Shown: positions 1 to 10,870, counted from the stretch's first letter. The stretch: DNA of 64,000 nt from Isoetes taiwanensis (GCA_021234155.1 JAJEKV010000063.1:5742055-5806054), one strand, 5' to 3'. Notes: generated by a model from the letters alone, not told the origin. Translations and numbers: made by a program.

Positions 1-57
1 CCATAAGATTTAAAAACCATTGGCATGAGTCAACATACAGGTGAATCAGAAACAATG

Positions 58-125
58 ATGCAAAAAAGGGGACTTGAACCCCCTGCCAAAAGAGGCAGAC
101 CCAAGATCATATCGCATTACATAAT
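58..125 (-). other. tRNA-like hairpin plus T-arm module (left arm)
   Basis: On the minus strand a perfect 5-bp hairpin (CTGCC/GGCAG) is followed at once by GGGG-TTCAAGT-CCCC, a canonical T-arm and Pol III B-box-like sequence. The layout resembles the variable arm and T-arm of a class II tRNA. No matching acceptor, D-arm or anticodon arm was found upstream, so this is not a tRNA gene. Other copies lie at 2318-2380, 35350-35410, 43220-43285 and 54195-54260. Confidence 0.5.
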
Positions 126-1094
126 ATGCTTCAAAATATGTATAACACATATCTGTATATTCTTTTAAAACATGGACACAAATTCTATGCACTACATGAC
201 CATCTTCATATGTAAATTATTTAACCTTGACAGTAAACATTATACTTTATGTACATTCTCAAGTCTGGTGGTCTCCAGACTGGCTATCCATATAAAATCA
301 AATTACAGCTAATTTCAGGTGATTAGTTCTTCTATGCAAGGTTCCCATCAAAAGGGAAGACAGATCTCCCTATCAGTATACACAGAATATTCATGTATTG
401 GTATGTGCTCTATACTCCTGTATTGATTTGCATACTGATATGCGAATGAAAGCAAGAACATCAAGAGAGACATTCTCCAAAAAAGAGAGGTCCCCTTAAC
501 TTCCCTAACGTGTTTTCAGAGACTTTAATCCAAAGGTTTTTGCCATTTGATCTTGGATTGATGATGGCAATGCAACTAAGAAGACAAATCGATTATAAAA
601 GGAAGGCCAGATCTTTATTAATCATAACTCTAATACTGCAACATTCTGTCAAAGTTTTGCCTTTTCCTACAAACTAATAATGAGGATGATAACCTATAAC
701 ATTGATATATTGGCCTGACGAATACCCTCCATTTCCAGACGTTATGTAATAAGCTTTGATGTTTCTATGTCGTACCAAGAAGTTAAGAACAGTAGCAAGA
801 AGCATACAAGATGAATGACTTAAAACTTATGATTGGTGTAAAGAGTTTTGCATCTTTGCATAGGACAAGTTTCCAAAGGGACAAGTCAGGTCCATTGGGT
901 CAAGTTAAAACAGATTCCCGGAACCGGTGGGGCAAAAAATACCATCAGAATTGTGAAATTCGTATGTTGAAAAGAACTACCTACCTGGCCATGCAAAATG
1001 ATGTGAAATATGAACATTCTAGACACAAAAGTTCCAGATAGCCTTATTCCTACAAGCCTTATTCCTACAAAAGTTCCAGATAGCCTTATTCCTT

Positions 1095-1368
1095 ATTCCG
1101 AAGGGGACCAGGGTTGCGAACCATGGAGATGGAGTCAGGAGCGGACATCCAGCTATCGGAATTGAAGCACCACGTTGGCGGCGAGGATGAGGATTCGGCA
1201 TGGCACGGCTTTTTTGGCTTTCTCTTGCAGATAAGGCAGAGCCGAGTCTTAGGAGTTTTTGAAGCAATTTGTGGACCTGCTCTTGGCGACGCTGGCAGAC
1301 AAGTATATGAAGGTGGACAGGTTTGAGTTCAGATTCAGAGGCAGTTGTGTATGTATTAAAAGAATGCA
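1095..1368. other. GC-richer core of the inverted-repeat element, possible captured fragment
   Basis: This roughly 270-base segment between the arms is visibly richer in G and C than the AT-rich arms. It holds opposite-strand ORFs (70 codons on plus at 1114-1326, 116 codons on minus at 1019-1369) that are both conserved in the B copy (36393-36605, 36298-36648). No protein family was recognised in any frame. Compositional contrast and central position suggest captured host sequence, as in Pack-MULEs; that is inference. Confidence 0.45.
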
Positions 1369-2317
1369 TGCTTCCTTATTAGGCTTGTAGGAATAACGCT
1401 ATCTGGAACTTTTGTGTCTGAAATGTTGTTATTTCACATCATTTTGCATGGCCAGGTAGATAGTTCTTTTCAACATACCTAATTTCACAACTCGATGGTA
1501 TTTTGCCCCACGTTCTTTAATCCCTCGCTAATGACCCAATGGACCTGGTTTGTCCCTTTGGAAACTTGTCCTATGCAAAGGGGTAAAACTCTTTACACCA
1601 ATCATAAGATTTAAGTCATTCATCTTGTATGCTTCTTGCTACTGTTCTTAACTTCTTAGTACGACATAGAAACGTCAAAGCTTATTACATAACGCCCTAA
1701 AATGATCCGGTATTCGCAAAGCCAATATATCAATGCCATAGGTTATTATCCTCAACAGCTGCAGTGCTAGAGTTATGACTAATAAAGATTTGGCCTTCCT
1801 TTTATAATCGATTTGCCTTCCTACTTGCATTGCCATCACCAATCCAAGATCAAATGGCAAGAAACTGCTGGATTAAAGTCTCTGCTGGTTAGGGAAGTTA
1901 AGGGACCTCTTTTTGGAGAATATCTCTTGATGTTCTTGCTTTCATTCGCATATCAGTATGCAAATCAATACAGGGGTATAGAACACATACCAATACATGA
2001 ATATTCCGTGTATATTGATAATTAAGAACAAAGAAAATCACTGGCCAGGATTAGGGAGATCTGTCTTCCCTTTCGATGGGAACCTTGCATAGAAGAACTA
2101 ATCACCTGAAATTATCTGCAATGTTGATTTTATATGGATTGCCAGTCTGGAGTACCACCAGACTTGAGAATGTACATAAAGTATAATGTTTACTGTCAAG
2201 GTTAAATAATTTACATATGAAGATTGTCATGTAGTGCATAGAATTTGTGTCCATGTTTTAAAAGAATATACAGATATGTGTTATACATATTTTGAAGCAT
2301 ATTATGTAATGCGATAT

Positions 2318-2380
2318 GATCTTGGGTCTGCCTCTTTTGGCAGGGGGTTCAAGTCCCCTTTTTTGCATCATTGTTTCTGA
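2318..2380 (+). other. tRNA-like hairpin plus T-arm module (right arm)
   Basis: This is the mirror copy of the module at 58-125, here on the plus strand: CTGCC/GGCAG hairpin, then GGGG-TTCAAGT-CCCC and a T-run. A T-run after a B-box-like motif could act as a Pol III terminator, but no A box is seen. Confidence 0.5.
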
Positions 2381-2443
2381 TTCACCTGTATGTTGACTCA
2401 TGCCAATGGTTTATAAATCTTATGGTGACGTGGAAATGGGAGT

Positions 2444-2464
2444 TTGACCCCATCATGGAGTCAA
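2444..2464. repeat. Palindromic end motif of the element family
   Basis: A near-perfect 21-base palindrome, TTGACCCCAT then CATGGAGTCAA-type. Other sites are 33193-33213, 35261-35281, 43353-43373 (perfect), 54101-54121 and 62676-62696. It always sits between the outer GCTCATTCC motif and the arm body. Confidence 0.8.
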
Positions 2465-2889
2465 CAAACGGTCGAGAATGCTCTATGAGGAATAATAGAA
2501 GGAATATTAGAGTGATCAATGGCCATGAATGAGCGATAAGAAGGAATGAGCGATAAAAGGTTTTAATCAAAAGTAGATTTTTATGTGTTTTAACCATTGC
2601 CAAAAGTAAAAAGCTCTCAAACAAAACGAATCGTTGGTTTGTCGCTGATATTTTCTTTCCCTTAAAAAAAAGTTGAGACCAGAAGTGCCCGAGCAATCGG
2701 AGCAGGGCCATCATCTCAGCTTCCCTATGCTCTTGGTTATTGGGAAAGGGGCTTCTTGGTTCTTGGCTGCAAAAGCTTAGGGTTGTGGAAGCAATAGGGA
2801 AGCACGGGCTTAGGGTTTCACATGGGCTTATGGCCATTTTCGATGCATGGTAAATGAGCCTCAATATACATCCACTAGTTCGAGCTACT

Positions 2890-3577
2890 TATTAACGTCT
2901 GCAAACGGATTTATGCAAGGGAGTTATCAATGTGTTACGAGTTCTGGGAGCAAGCCAAGGCGATGAAGAGATTCAAGCACCCTTCATTCAAGTTATTAGA
3001 GATCCATTCAAGATGCCCATTTACGCTTAACCCTATTCATAACAAACACCAAAAGTGAGCTTACATAATTACCAATGGCCACAGAGACCATGGCAAAGGT
3101 GCTTACAAGCCCTCGAGCTCTCTCAGGTACTTGATCATAGAGAAATTATGTCTGTGCTACATAAGTAAATACCTTTGCCACTCCTACAATGGAATATTGA
3201 GGCACTTGCCAAGATATGCTTATGGGTACTTTCGCATACGCCATGATTTTTTACAATCTATAGTCTTTTATATCCACGGTAGCTCCTGCAGCTATGGAAC
3301 CTAATATGAGCACAAGTCCAATTCCCATCCTTTGCAGCATTGCTATACCTTTCTCGAGCCCGGTCAATCTGCGCATGATTCGAACAAACTGGGTTTTATA
3401 CACAATTGTGGCAACAATGAAGGCTATGGTGTAGAATGTGAAGAGAGATGCAGGTGAGATGTCTATTGATCCCATTTTAGTGTCCATGTAAGAACAAAAA
3501 GCTAGTTTTTGGACTGCAGGGCAGAGCGAAAATTGATGCAAATGAATTCTTAAGGTAGAATATTTTCCCGGCTTCAC
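2890..3577 (-). pseudogene. NRT1/PTR (NPF) transporter C-terminal pseudogene, copy A
   Basis: Reading on the minus strand from 3577, the frame contains DISPASL, a membrane-like stretch, RRLTGLEKG, LQRMGIGL and a second hydrophobic stretch. After an in-frame stop it continues with WQVPQYSIVGVAKVFTYV, a stop, YDQVPERARGL and AIGNYVSSLLV. This order (PPASL, R-R-TG, LQRMGIGL, WQ-PQY, E-x-R-G/S, GN-SS) is the C-terminal half of plant NPF proton-coupled nitrate/peptide transporters. The usual 570-600 residue protein is represented by only about 230 residues. The stop after VAQT is shared by all three copies in the window, so it is old. Further stops near the 3' end (around 3030) are not in the copy at 53345-53690. 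Confidence 0.8.
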
Positions 3578-3691
3578 TCAAGAGACAGAGATGTGCTAGA
3601 GAACCCAAATTATAAGAGCCATGGAAAGCTCTACTTTCTTTTGCAAAGAAGTGGAATTGGTTTGTTGCCAGTTGTTTTTTGTATAGAAGGA

Positions 3692-3832
3692 AAAATTGTT
3701 GAAAATTTTGTTTTGGTGTGTTATGGGATTTGTACTATATCTAACAGTTTATATATTATTCATTTTATTTTTTCCCGTAACAAAAAGACATCATCTCCTA
3801 TAACACACCAAAACAAAAATAATTCTACAATA
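3692..3832. mobile_element. Small foldback MITE, copy A
   Basis: Two inverted arms of about 36 bases (3693-3729 and 3794-3830) share TTTTGTTTTGGTGTGTTATRGGA and its complement, around a ~65-base AT-rich loop. It has no coding capacity. It lies beyond the 5' end of the NPF fragment. The superfamily cannot be assigned because no clear target-site duplication was seen. Confidence 0.65.
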
Positions 3833-3978
3833 TCTTTTACACAACTTAATGAAACAATATTTTCCATACACATTATTTGGGATTACACAATACTTGAGAT
3901 TGGATAAGTTCAAACCTTACAAGTGGAGTGTTTTTGGCATAGCATTTGCAATATATGAGACAAGCATGAGTATTTTTT

Positions 3979-4246
3979 GTGATAAAATGGACATGAGCAT
4001 TGTATTTTATGTATATATGAATGAATGGATGATGGAAGCAATAATGTGTTAGTCACCATCTTCGTTTAACACAAGTAACAAATGTGGATACTAAGGTTCG
4101 ACAATTGTTTGTGATAAAATGGAATTGAGCAAGCATTGTATTTTACTTATATATTTCTTGATAATATAAGCAATGAACATCATGTATTATTCACCATCTT
4201 CATTTAACACAATTAACAAATGTAGGTACTAAGGTTCGAAATTGTT
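3979..4246. repeat. 131-bp tandem duplication, copy A
   Basis: Two adjacent diverged units (3979-4109, 4110-4246) share TGTGATAAAATGGA at their starts and ACTAAGGTTCGA near their ends. It is AT-rich with no coding signal, and is conserved in B at 44902-45168, so the tandem event predates the large duplication. Confidence 0.8.
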
Positions 4247-4590
4247 TCACCTATGCTTTCATCGGTGGTTTTTTTTATAGGTGGCTTAGGAGGCATAAGC
4301 AAGAGCCCCAATGAGTCTAACCAAGCATGTATTGTATATGTTTTGTAGATCCCCTAGATCAAATTCAATTCTCCCTACTTAAAAACACAAGGGAAGTCTC
4401 TTATCCATTCTCTTTCCCACTTCCACATCAATTGAAGAAAATACCCCTCACATCTTCACACTTTGATCTATCTACACACAAGGCAAATATATATATTTTG
4501 TTCCATTTACTGAAATCCATTTTGCCATTTCATTCTACGCATCCCCAAATAATGCTTGCCATCATTCGGCACATGTTCCTAGTCATTAAT

Positions 4591-4675
4591 GCAAAGGTTT
4601 TTAAAGACAAAGGCTTTTTAATCCTAGTAACAATTGTAATAGCGCATCGCATGGGTTCCATGACCTATTGGATGT
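4591..4675 (+). mobile_element. Old LINE 3'-end remnant, copy A
   Basis: The stretch running from GCAAAGGTTTTT through TTTTTAATCCTAGTA to GGTTCCATGACCTATTGG closely matches the 3' end of the LINE at 9598-9705. No coding part is attached, so this is a severely 5'-truncated or decayed insertion. The B counterpart is 45515-45597. Confidence 0.7.
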
Positions 4676-5118
4676 AAACACATGCCCAATTAAAAACAAG
4701 TGAAGGTCGTTGGCTAGCACAGTTGCAGTGTAGATAAGGAATATCATAAAATTATGGTTGGTCGTTATTGATCTCATAAATATCTGATGTTGATATAAAT
4801 CATAGTTACGAAACGTGACCATTCCAGCCGTGTCTCACGACTGCAACAGTTTTTGCAGCAAATCTGTTGTCAATATGGCAACGCCCATGGTATTTGAGTC
4901 AATGCGGGCAACGACTGTTGTCTACCATGTCACCCATTGTCTACCGTGTTCTACACTCTGAGATCACTCCATTTTCCGCTGAACATTGGCAATAATAAAA
5001 AAATTAGAGCACTACAGTTAACAAAAATTTTGTTCCCCACACTTTTTTTAGCATTTTTATTTTTAGTGTATTTTTTAAGGGTGCTTTCTTCTGCCTCTCA
5101 AATAGATTTATAAATGAA

Positions 5119-6378
5119 AAAAGAAAAGCTAATTAGCATGCACACCTAAGCAATCCAACTGCAACAACAAATCTTTTGCGGTTGCTCGATGGGAAAACCT
5201 TTGATTGATGGGCCGATAGGCGGGTTTTTGTTTTGGGCGGCCAAGATCCTCACGGAGGAATTTTTGGACAATGGCGGTTTTGCCAGCCTGCATTAGTTAG
5301 CGTTATTGGGGTGGATCTTGTTGCTGTTGATTAGCACGAGACGTAGTTACGTCCTAATCTGGCCGTTGATTGTGAGGGGTAGCTATGGAACCATGCGGTG
5401 TCGTTGTCTTGCACCTTGTCTCGAGTACCATGTCCTCCCTTGGTTTTCAAGGGTACCATAAAACCGCTTGCCTGTTTTTCCAGACCTTGGCTATGGCACT
5501 ATAGTATAGTCTACTCTTCTTCCCTTCCATTCAGTCTTTGTTGCCCTCTTTTAATTTCTTCTAAGCTCGCCTTTAGAAAATGCATGTTGGGCTACTTGAA
5601 ACTGTTTGAATCGGTGGAATATTAAGATTGGGCTGCAGTTTCTGTGTGTGTTTTAGTCGATTATTTCATGTTCTCCTAGTTCCGTTATTGAATCCAACAG
5701 AAGCAGATTCGGTAGGTTTAACAGAAAGTAAAATTGGAGTAAATCTGACTCTGAATATTGATCGAAGAATGCAACATTCTGATGGGGCTCCATATCATGT
5801 GGCAAAATGATGTTCCTCTGTATTTTTTCTTGGCTCTGCTTTCTGCACAATTTGGGGTATGCGTTTCTTAGATTTTTAGGATATCAAGACCTTTAATACT
5901 TTGGCTCTGTCATTTTCCCATGATATGAGATCTGGGTCTTCAGCTGCATCATCCTTCATGAAACCCATTTCTTCCATACTGTTCTTGTTTATGGGCAACC
6001 CACAGTGCGTAGCAACATTTGTTTACAAACATTGTGCAATACCACAATATAAACTAATACTCGATTTACAAATGAAAAAGAGAGCTCATTACTGCTATAA
6101 CTATAAAGGTGAACTATAAATTCCAAAAGCACAACCCATACTTGTTGGAAAAAATTCCATATATACCCCTTGAGTTTGCAAATATTCCAAATATACCTCA
6201 CAACATAATAAGCAATAATACCTGAAGTCCTAAAAATACAGCTGCTACATTTGACGTTGTGCTATCAAATGATGCCTAAAACAAAGAAAGAACTAAGAAT
6301 TACCTGTCTAAAGAGAGAATAAAGGATTTACGCATATAGGAAAATGTGTATGGCTTAAAATTTACTATATTCTTTTCC
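5119..6378. repeat. Unclassified 1.25-kb repeat, copy A1
   Basis: This block recurs in the same copy at 13869-15128, and in B at 46041-46980 plus 48724-48998 and at 52419-53344 plus 55036-55262. It has no recognised protein; short ORFs are broken and not conserved in frame. It starts with a GAAAAGCTAATTA motif, has a GC-richer first 400 bases and ends in AT-rich DNA. The LINE at 6379 interrupts its 3' end; homology resumes at 9749 for about 40 bases. Confidence 0.8.
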
Positions 6379-6452
6379 ACGTATATGAGAGGATGTTCTA
6401 TATCCACGTATATGAGAGGATGTCCACGTATATGTGTATGTGAGGATGTTCG
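6377..6452. repeat. Short tandem CCACGTATATGAGAGGATG repeats at LINE 5' end
   Basis: Three to four imperfect copies of a roughly 19-base unit lie at the left border of the LINE, just before the endonuclease reading frame becomes recognisable. They may be part of the LINE or a filler formed at its 5' junction. Confidence 0.6.
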
Positions 6453-6453
6453 T

Positions 6454-6790
6454 GACCCTTTATGGATGTCTGCTAATGATACAGTCTTTCCACGTTCATA
6501 GCCTAATGCTAACAAACCCGTCTCAACATTTGGAAGGGAGCTCATCCACTTGTGTGAAATCTTTGAGATGGTACTTTGTAATGGCTTAGAGCAATGGCCA
6601 CACTCTAAAGGTATTACATGCATGTGATAGGTGGTGGTGGTACTAGTGTTGTTGATTATGTCATTTCTCAAGTGCAAGCCTTGGATCTCATTTCAGATTT
6701 TCGAATTGGCACAAGGCATAGAGATGAGGAGATAAAATCTGATCACTATCCACTTTATTTGTCATTAAAGTGGCGCAAAATTTCCACCTC
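6454..6790 (+). pseudogene. LINE endonuclease domain (C-terminal part), broken
   Basis: Frames here give SANDTVFP, a Cys/NG-containing stretch (LCNGLEQWPHSKGI), GGTSVVDYVISQVQALDLI and then SDHYPLYLSL. The order N-x-G.., VDYV, SDH-x-PL is the C-terminal half of the APE-like endonuclease of plant LINEs; the SDH motif holds catalytic Asp and His. The catalytic N-terminal half is missing, in line with 5' truncation. At least one frameshift is needed to join the parts. Confidence 0.75.
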
Positions 6791-7369
6791 TTCAACCCAT
6801 TGCTATCCGTGCTCTCGCGTGCCTCGTGATTGGCTTTGACTTATTCTAGATCTTTCAATATGAACAGACATTAGCTCCCGCGCTGCGTGTATTTTGATTA
6901 CCCAACTCTTCAAGAGCCGCACGCAAAGATTTGTCGATACTTTGCTTACTGGCTCATTGTTTCTTGCTTTGGTACACGACTTCTAATGTTGCTCATGCCG
7001 GTAGGAAATCCTTTCCTAGAAATGCCTCGGTTTGATGGAGACGCAAGCAGCTTAAAAACAATTGCGAATGATAGTTGAGCGGATATGCGACATAATGCCA
7101 TTCAAAATTATAAGTCTATTTTTGAACGCTAAGAAGGCACGCTTTGTTGCCGAATCATCGAAGCAAATGTTTGAATTATCGCTACGTGAGCCCCTGGACC
7201 TTCGGGCGCAAAAAATATTATATCGACCACCTCCTACCCTTGGACATATTTCTATGCAAAGAATGGGATGAGCGATTGGTCCACTTATATGATCATCCCG
7301 GGGTCCTTAATTTCGCGGCCTCCTTTGGTAGGTGATATTCTTCAATTCACGAGGAGGAAGTCAAAGAAG

Positions 7370-8400
7370 GACTGCGGCATCTATCTAATGGCAAGTCTCC
7401 GATCTTCAAGGTTTGTGCTGCATTGCTTAAATGGGGGTCCGCTTATTGCTTCCAATCATCACTACTCTTTTAAATCAAGCTTTGCAAGAAGGCTTGCCGT
7501 AAACTTGGGTCACAAGAAGGTCGCACTCAATTTACAAAGGGTGATAAGCATGACTCTTCTAATTATCGTGATGATCATGGTAAGTTCCATATTTTCAAAG
7601 CTCTTAGCCAGCCTTTACCGAGAAGCAGCTTTTGACATCATGGGCGTAACATACCTTGGTGTAACGCTTTGTAGAGGACAAAAAGGCTTTCGCCCATGCC
7701 ATTCTACAATAGACCATATTTTCACATTGGCGCATGCTTATTGAACATAGTCAAGTTTGAAACAAGACCTCTATATATGCTTTGTGGATTTTACCGCTTT
7801 TGATACAAGATTCACGCTGAAGCTTCTTTGGCGGCTTGCTTTGCACTTTGGGGTTCCACAAGATCTTCAAAATGCGGTTTATCGGCTATATGAAAGGGTT
7901 TTTTGCTAAATTTCCAAGATCGTGTACTCAAATCACTAGCAATATTGGAGTTCGTCAGGGGTTGCCCTTTATCTCCTACACTCTTTGGCTTGTACATTGA
8001 TCAATTGGAAGAATGGCTTGATAATCATGGCTGTGGTCCACATTTGGCACACTATATCATTAGGCAACTTATGTATGCCGATGATGTTTCACTTTCCGCA
8101 CATATACTGCCGCTAGTATGCAAAGAACATTTACATGCTCGACAGCTACGGAGAACACAAAGTCTGGCGTGTTAATCTCCAAAAACCAAGCTTTTGGTAG
8201 TTCAATCTTCTCGTCACAATGTTCCCCTATGCACTATGATAGCCGCCGGGTTGAAGTTGTAGATAGCTACAAGTATCTTGGTGTAGAATTCTCAGAAGAA
8301 CACACTTTGGGAACAAAGGTATTACCAAGCCGGGTGGTCGGATGGATGGAGAGCACTCTATGCAATGCAAAACAATTGTTTTCGCTGAGAAATTCATGAT
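7370..8400 (+). pseudogene. LINE reverse transcriptase domain, broken
   Basis: RT motifs appear in order across several frames: KGFRPCHSTIDHIFTLAHAY (about 7680-7740), CFVDFTAFDT (about 7780-7810, palm motif A), SNIGVRQG with CPLSPTLFGLYIDQLEEWL (about 7950-8020), YADDV (about 8073-8087, catalytic motif C), and RVEVVDSYKYLGVEFS (about 8245-8290). This is the typical LINE RT order, copying element RNA at a nicked target. Frameshifts near 7745, 7905 and 8170 break it. Confidence 0.85.
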
Positions 8401-8418
8401 TGGCCACGGAAAGCCCAC

Positions 8419-9570
8419 TTGTTTAGGGCTTTGGTAGAGCCCTGCTTTTATCGTATGGCTCAAGTGTGGGGGCCCGCCATTAGTGCTAGTGCTTGGGAGA
8501 GCTTGGAGCGGGTGCAAAAGTCCTTTCTCACTTATGCCTCTGAGTTAAAACAACGGTGCCCTATGCTATTCTTTTTACAAGAGATTGTGTTTTGGCCTCT
8601 TCAACATTCTCGCCATGAAGCCATCTCCACTATATCCGCAAGGTGCACCACATGGATGATGTTAGGTATCCCGTTTCTTGCACTTGCCATGGCTGACCTC
8701 CTCCTCGTTTGAAACGATGTTGGAAAGAGCATTGCACTATATGGTTTGCCCGTTTGGGCTGTCCAAACCGTAAAGGTAAAGCATGTTAGGGTGTCCCTAA
8801 AAAGTATTATTTAGTGACCAAAAAGTACCTAAAAAGGTACCCGAGGATCGGTCTTCGGGTACCCGTAATATCTCAATAAAAGTTACATTTTAGAACTTTT
8901 ATATATATTTTGGTTTCCTGTAGCATTATCTTTATCTTAACTTTGAATCTTAATCGTCCTTGACTTTTTATTTTGGACCTTTGTACTAGTTTTAATGAAA
9001 ATAAAATGAGAAAGTACCCATTCTCAAGTACCTAGTGTATGTACTTTTTAGGGTTCCAAAAGTGGTACACCCTAACATGCTTTTACCCCCCAGTAAGCAC
9101 CGATGCTTGCCAGCTTCGATCCCCGAGCTTTTGCAACAATATCTCAATGGTTGTTTTTTCTCAAAAGATATGGGACATAGTTACTTTGGCCCAAGTGAAA
9201 ACCGGTCATTATCATGCACACATAAATCCCACCTTGGCACCTGGGGCCCCAAGCTTATTTGCTTGCTTCATTGTCCAGAACAAGCTTTGTAGCTATTGCA
9301 ACCCACAAAGGCTTCGGATTGAGACAGTTGATGGGGCCGCAATTGCCGCGAGAAGCGAGACTATGTGCCTGTTGCCAGTTACAGGTTATTGAAGATGAAA
9401 GCCATACTCTTCTGAGTTGCCCTGCTTTTGAGATAGTCCGGAATCATTTTTTGACCTTAGCATTCCATTCCACGCTTCCACAACTTCTCAGAGCACCATC
9501 TGTGCATGACTTGGCATTATACATACTTGAGGTTCTAGATAAACGTCAGCAATTACTGAGCCCTCAGTAG
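8419..9570 (+). pseudogene. LINE C-terminal region with zinc knuckle, broken by a MITE
   Basis: The post-RT part reads ALVEPCFYRMAQVWGPAIS and later CACCQLQ...ESHTLLSCP (about 9347-9420), the C-x2-C...H-x4-C knuckle common at the C terminus of LINE ORF2 proteins. It ends at the stop near 9568. The region is split by the MITE at 8774-9093. The 9571-9724 stretch is the LINE 3' untranslated end, also found at 4591-4675 and, on the minus strand, at 46990-47140. Confidence 0.75.
8774..9093. mobile_element. MITE nested in the LINE
   Basis: Terminal inverted repeats GGTAAAGCATGTTAGGGTGT (left) and a near complement at 9062-9090 (right) enclose ~280 AT-rich bases with inner CTAAAAAGTA/TACTTTTTAG arms. 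A TAA lies on each side (8771-8773, 9094-9096), so a 3-base TAA target duplication of the PIF/Harbinger type is possible. There is no ORF. It inserted after the LINE and splits its C-terminal coding region. Confidence 0.75.
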
Positions 9571-9723
9571 TCATTATCTCTGTTTGTCTAGTATCATCAT
9601 TACTGCAAAGGTTTTTCCCTTGAAAACCTTTCGAGGCAGGGGTTTTTTAATCCTAGTAGTAATGATTGTACTAGCCCATTGTATGGGTCCCATGACCTAT
9701 TGGTCTCCGTGGACGTTAAAAAA

Positions 9724-9748
9724 ACTATTCTATTCTATTCTATTCTAT
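9724..9748 (+). repeat. (TTCTA)n tail of the LINE
   Basis: About five pentamer repeats end the element immediately before the target sequence TTTTCC. The related minus-strand LINE in B ends in a mixed TTCTA/TATC tail at 46981-47001. Microsatellite-like tails are usual for several non-LTR clades. Confidence 0.85.
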
Positions 9749-9751
9749 TTT

Positions 9752-10206
9752 TCCCTCATTTCATTGCGTATCTTGCACATAGTAGCACAGTTTAAAATTC
9801 ATCTATGTATTTGAGCAACACATATTATTCAACACAAGCTTTTTATCACAAATTGCAAAAAGTTACAACATTTTTAAATCAACACAAAATGGAGTTGAAT
9901 GTTTTGCAGATATAAATACCTAAACATAGAGAGCCAGTAGAAGAAATCAAATCTTAAATAAAAAATGCAATTCTACTAACAACCCAAATGAAACCTGGCA
10001 AACAAAGTGCATGACAACGTCAATTTGAGACATGGAAACTGACAATTAAATAAAAAAAATTGTAAGGACCCATGAAGACTGCTCGAGTGGATCTTTGTAT
10101 CGCATTCCCAAGACACCCCGACATAAATGGCTAGAAGCTTACTATTCAAAGCGTCTAGAGGGTTTTGTCGGTTAGTTATGGACATGTCAGTTAGGAACAT
10201 TACATT
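9752..10206. other. Non-coding AT-rich stretch before a PBS motif
   Basis: The first 40 bases finish the 1.25-kb repeat. The rest has no recognised gene. Because a primer-binding-site motif follows at 10207, part of this could be the 3' end of a decayed LTR, but no second LTR copy was found. The B counterpart is 48990-49424. Confidence 0.4.
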
Positions 10207-10218
10207 TGGTATCAGAGC
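10207..10218 (+). other. Orphan retroelement PBS motif
   Basis: TGGTATCAGAGC is the standard plant LTR-retroelement primer-binding site, complementary to the 3' end of initiator Met tRNA. The sequence upstream does not resemble the LTR at 13401, so this PBS may belong to a different, older element. It is conserved in B at 49425-49436. The 400 bases after it hold no recognised gag. Confidence 0.55.
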
Positions 10219-10670
10219 AGGGCTCGAGTTCGAGTCTCTATAGGGGCAAGTATGACTAGAATACTGTTGGATGGTAGGTCATGACTTGGTCTTGGGCACC
10301 ATGGGATGGTGTGGTCTATGGTTTGTGACGTTTGAGGACGAGCATAGAGATTATAACGGACCCAAACAAACAACATAAAGGCTACTTTTAGTTTCTAGTC
10401 CATGCAATCCACGATACAACATGCATTTTTGTGGAAAAAACCCTTCAAGATGACTGTATCAGGCATGAGCTACAATCATAGTATGAGATGCTATTGTCTG
10501 TGAAGGAATTAATCAGCTTCAGCAAGACGTGAATATATACAGTATGAAGCTAGAGAACAAGATCTTGTTGATGTTGATCATGTCCTGCAATCATTGCACT
10601 TGAGGAAAAGGGTCTAGCATGGAACAAGAAAGTATATTCTTATAGCAATATTCACTTGTAAAGGCCCTTG

Positions 10671-10870
10671 AAATGAATGCAATCTAGGATTGTTGAAGGC
10701 CAGATCTGAAGGTATTCAAGACAATGAGGAGGGATGGATGTATTGAGATCATGGGACACCATATATGTATTGTCAGTTTCACATACAAACATTTAAAGTA
10801 ACTACTTGATAGTGCCGAGGCAGAAAGAAGGGTAGAAAGATATGTTGATTCCCTAAAAAAGCTCTTTTAA
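10671..10870 (+). pseudogene. Copy 1 of a repeated unrecognised ORF (broken)
   Basis: Homologous to the open frame at 15939-16205 (shared FKT-RRD, EIMGHH, AERRVERYVD-LKKLF), but with stops near the start and in the middle. No function is recognised. The B counterpart is 49891-50087. Confidence 0.5.

Larger units (their letters stand above)
1..2560. mobile_element. Foldback-like element with ~1-kb inverted arms, copy A
   Basis: Bases 1-1063 pair with 1370-2424 in inverted orientation, for example the tRNA-like motif at 60-110 with its complement at 2325-2375. The unpaired core is about 300 bases. The B copy shows that the arms extend a further ~140 bp, through a perfect palindrome (TTGACTCCAT, one base, ATGGAGTCAA; here with one mismatch at 2444-2464) to an outer GCTCATTCC/GGAATGAGC motif near 2525-2560. 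No transposase was found, so it is non-autonomous. Long arms around a GC-richer core resemble foldback or Pack-MULE elements, but the superfamily is unproven. A transcript across it would form a long hairpin RNA. The left arm lacks about 30 bases relative to its B counterpart near 381. Confidence 0.75.
6379..9748 (+). mobile_element. LINE retrotransposon (non-LTR), 5'-truncated, copy A only
   Basis: The uninterrupted sequence TTCTTTTCCCTCATTTC at 15118 and 55253 is the empty site. Here it is split after TTTTCC (6373-6378), and TTTTCC reappears at 9749-9754, consistent with a short target-site duplication. Domains in order on the plus strand are endonuclease end, reverse transcriptase and a C-terminal zinc knuckle. 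The 3' end is a (TTCTA)n tail rather than poly(A). Many stops and frameshifts break the frames, so it is dead. A MITE is nested at 8774-9093. Confidence 0.88.

Noticed and set aside
58-125. Complete tRNA gene
   Set aside because: The 3' half is tRNA-like, but no 5' acceptor strand or anticodon stem pairs with it.
1019-1369. 116-codon minus-strand ORF conserved in both copies
   Set aside because: It is a shadow of the short inverted repeats and GC-richer core. Conservation follows from DNA identity of the copies, and no protein family is recognised.
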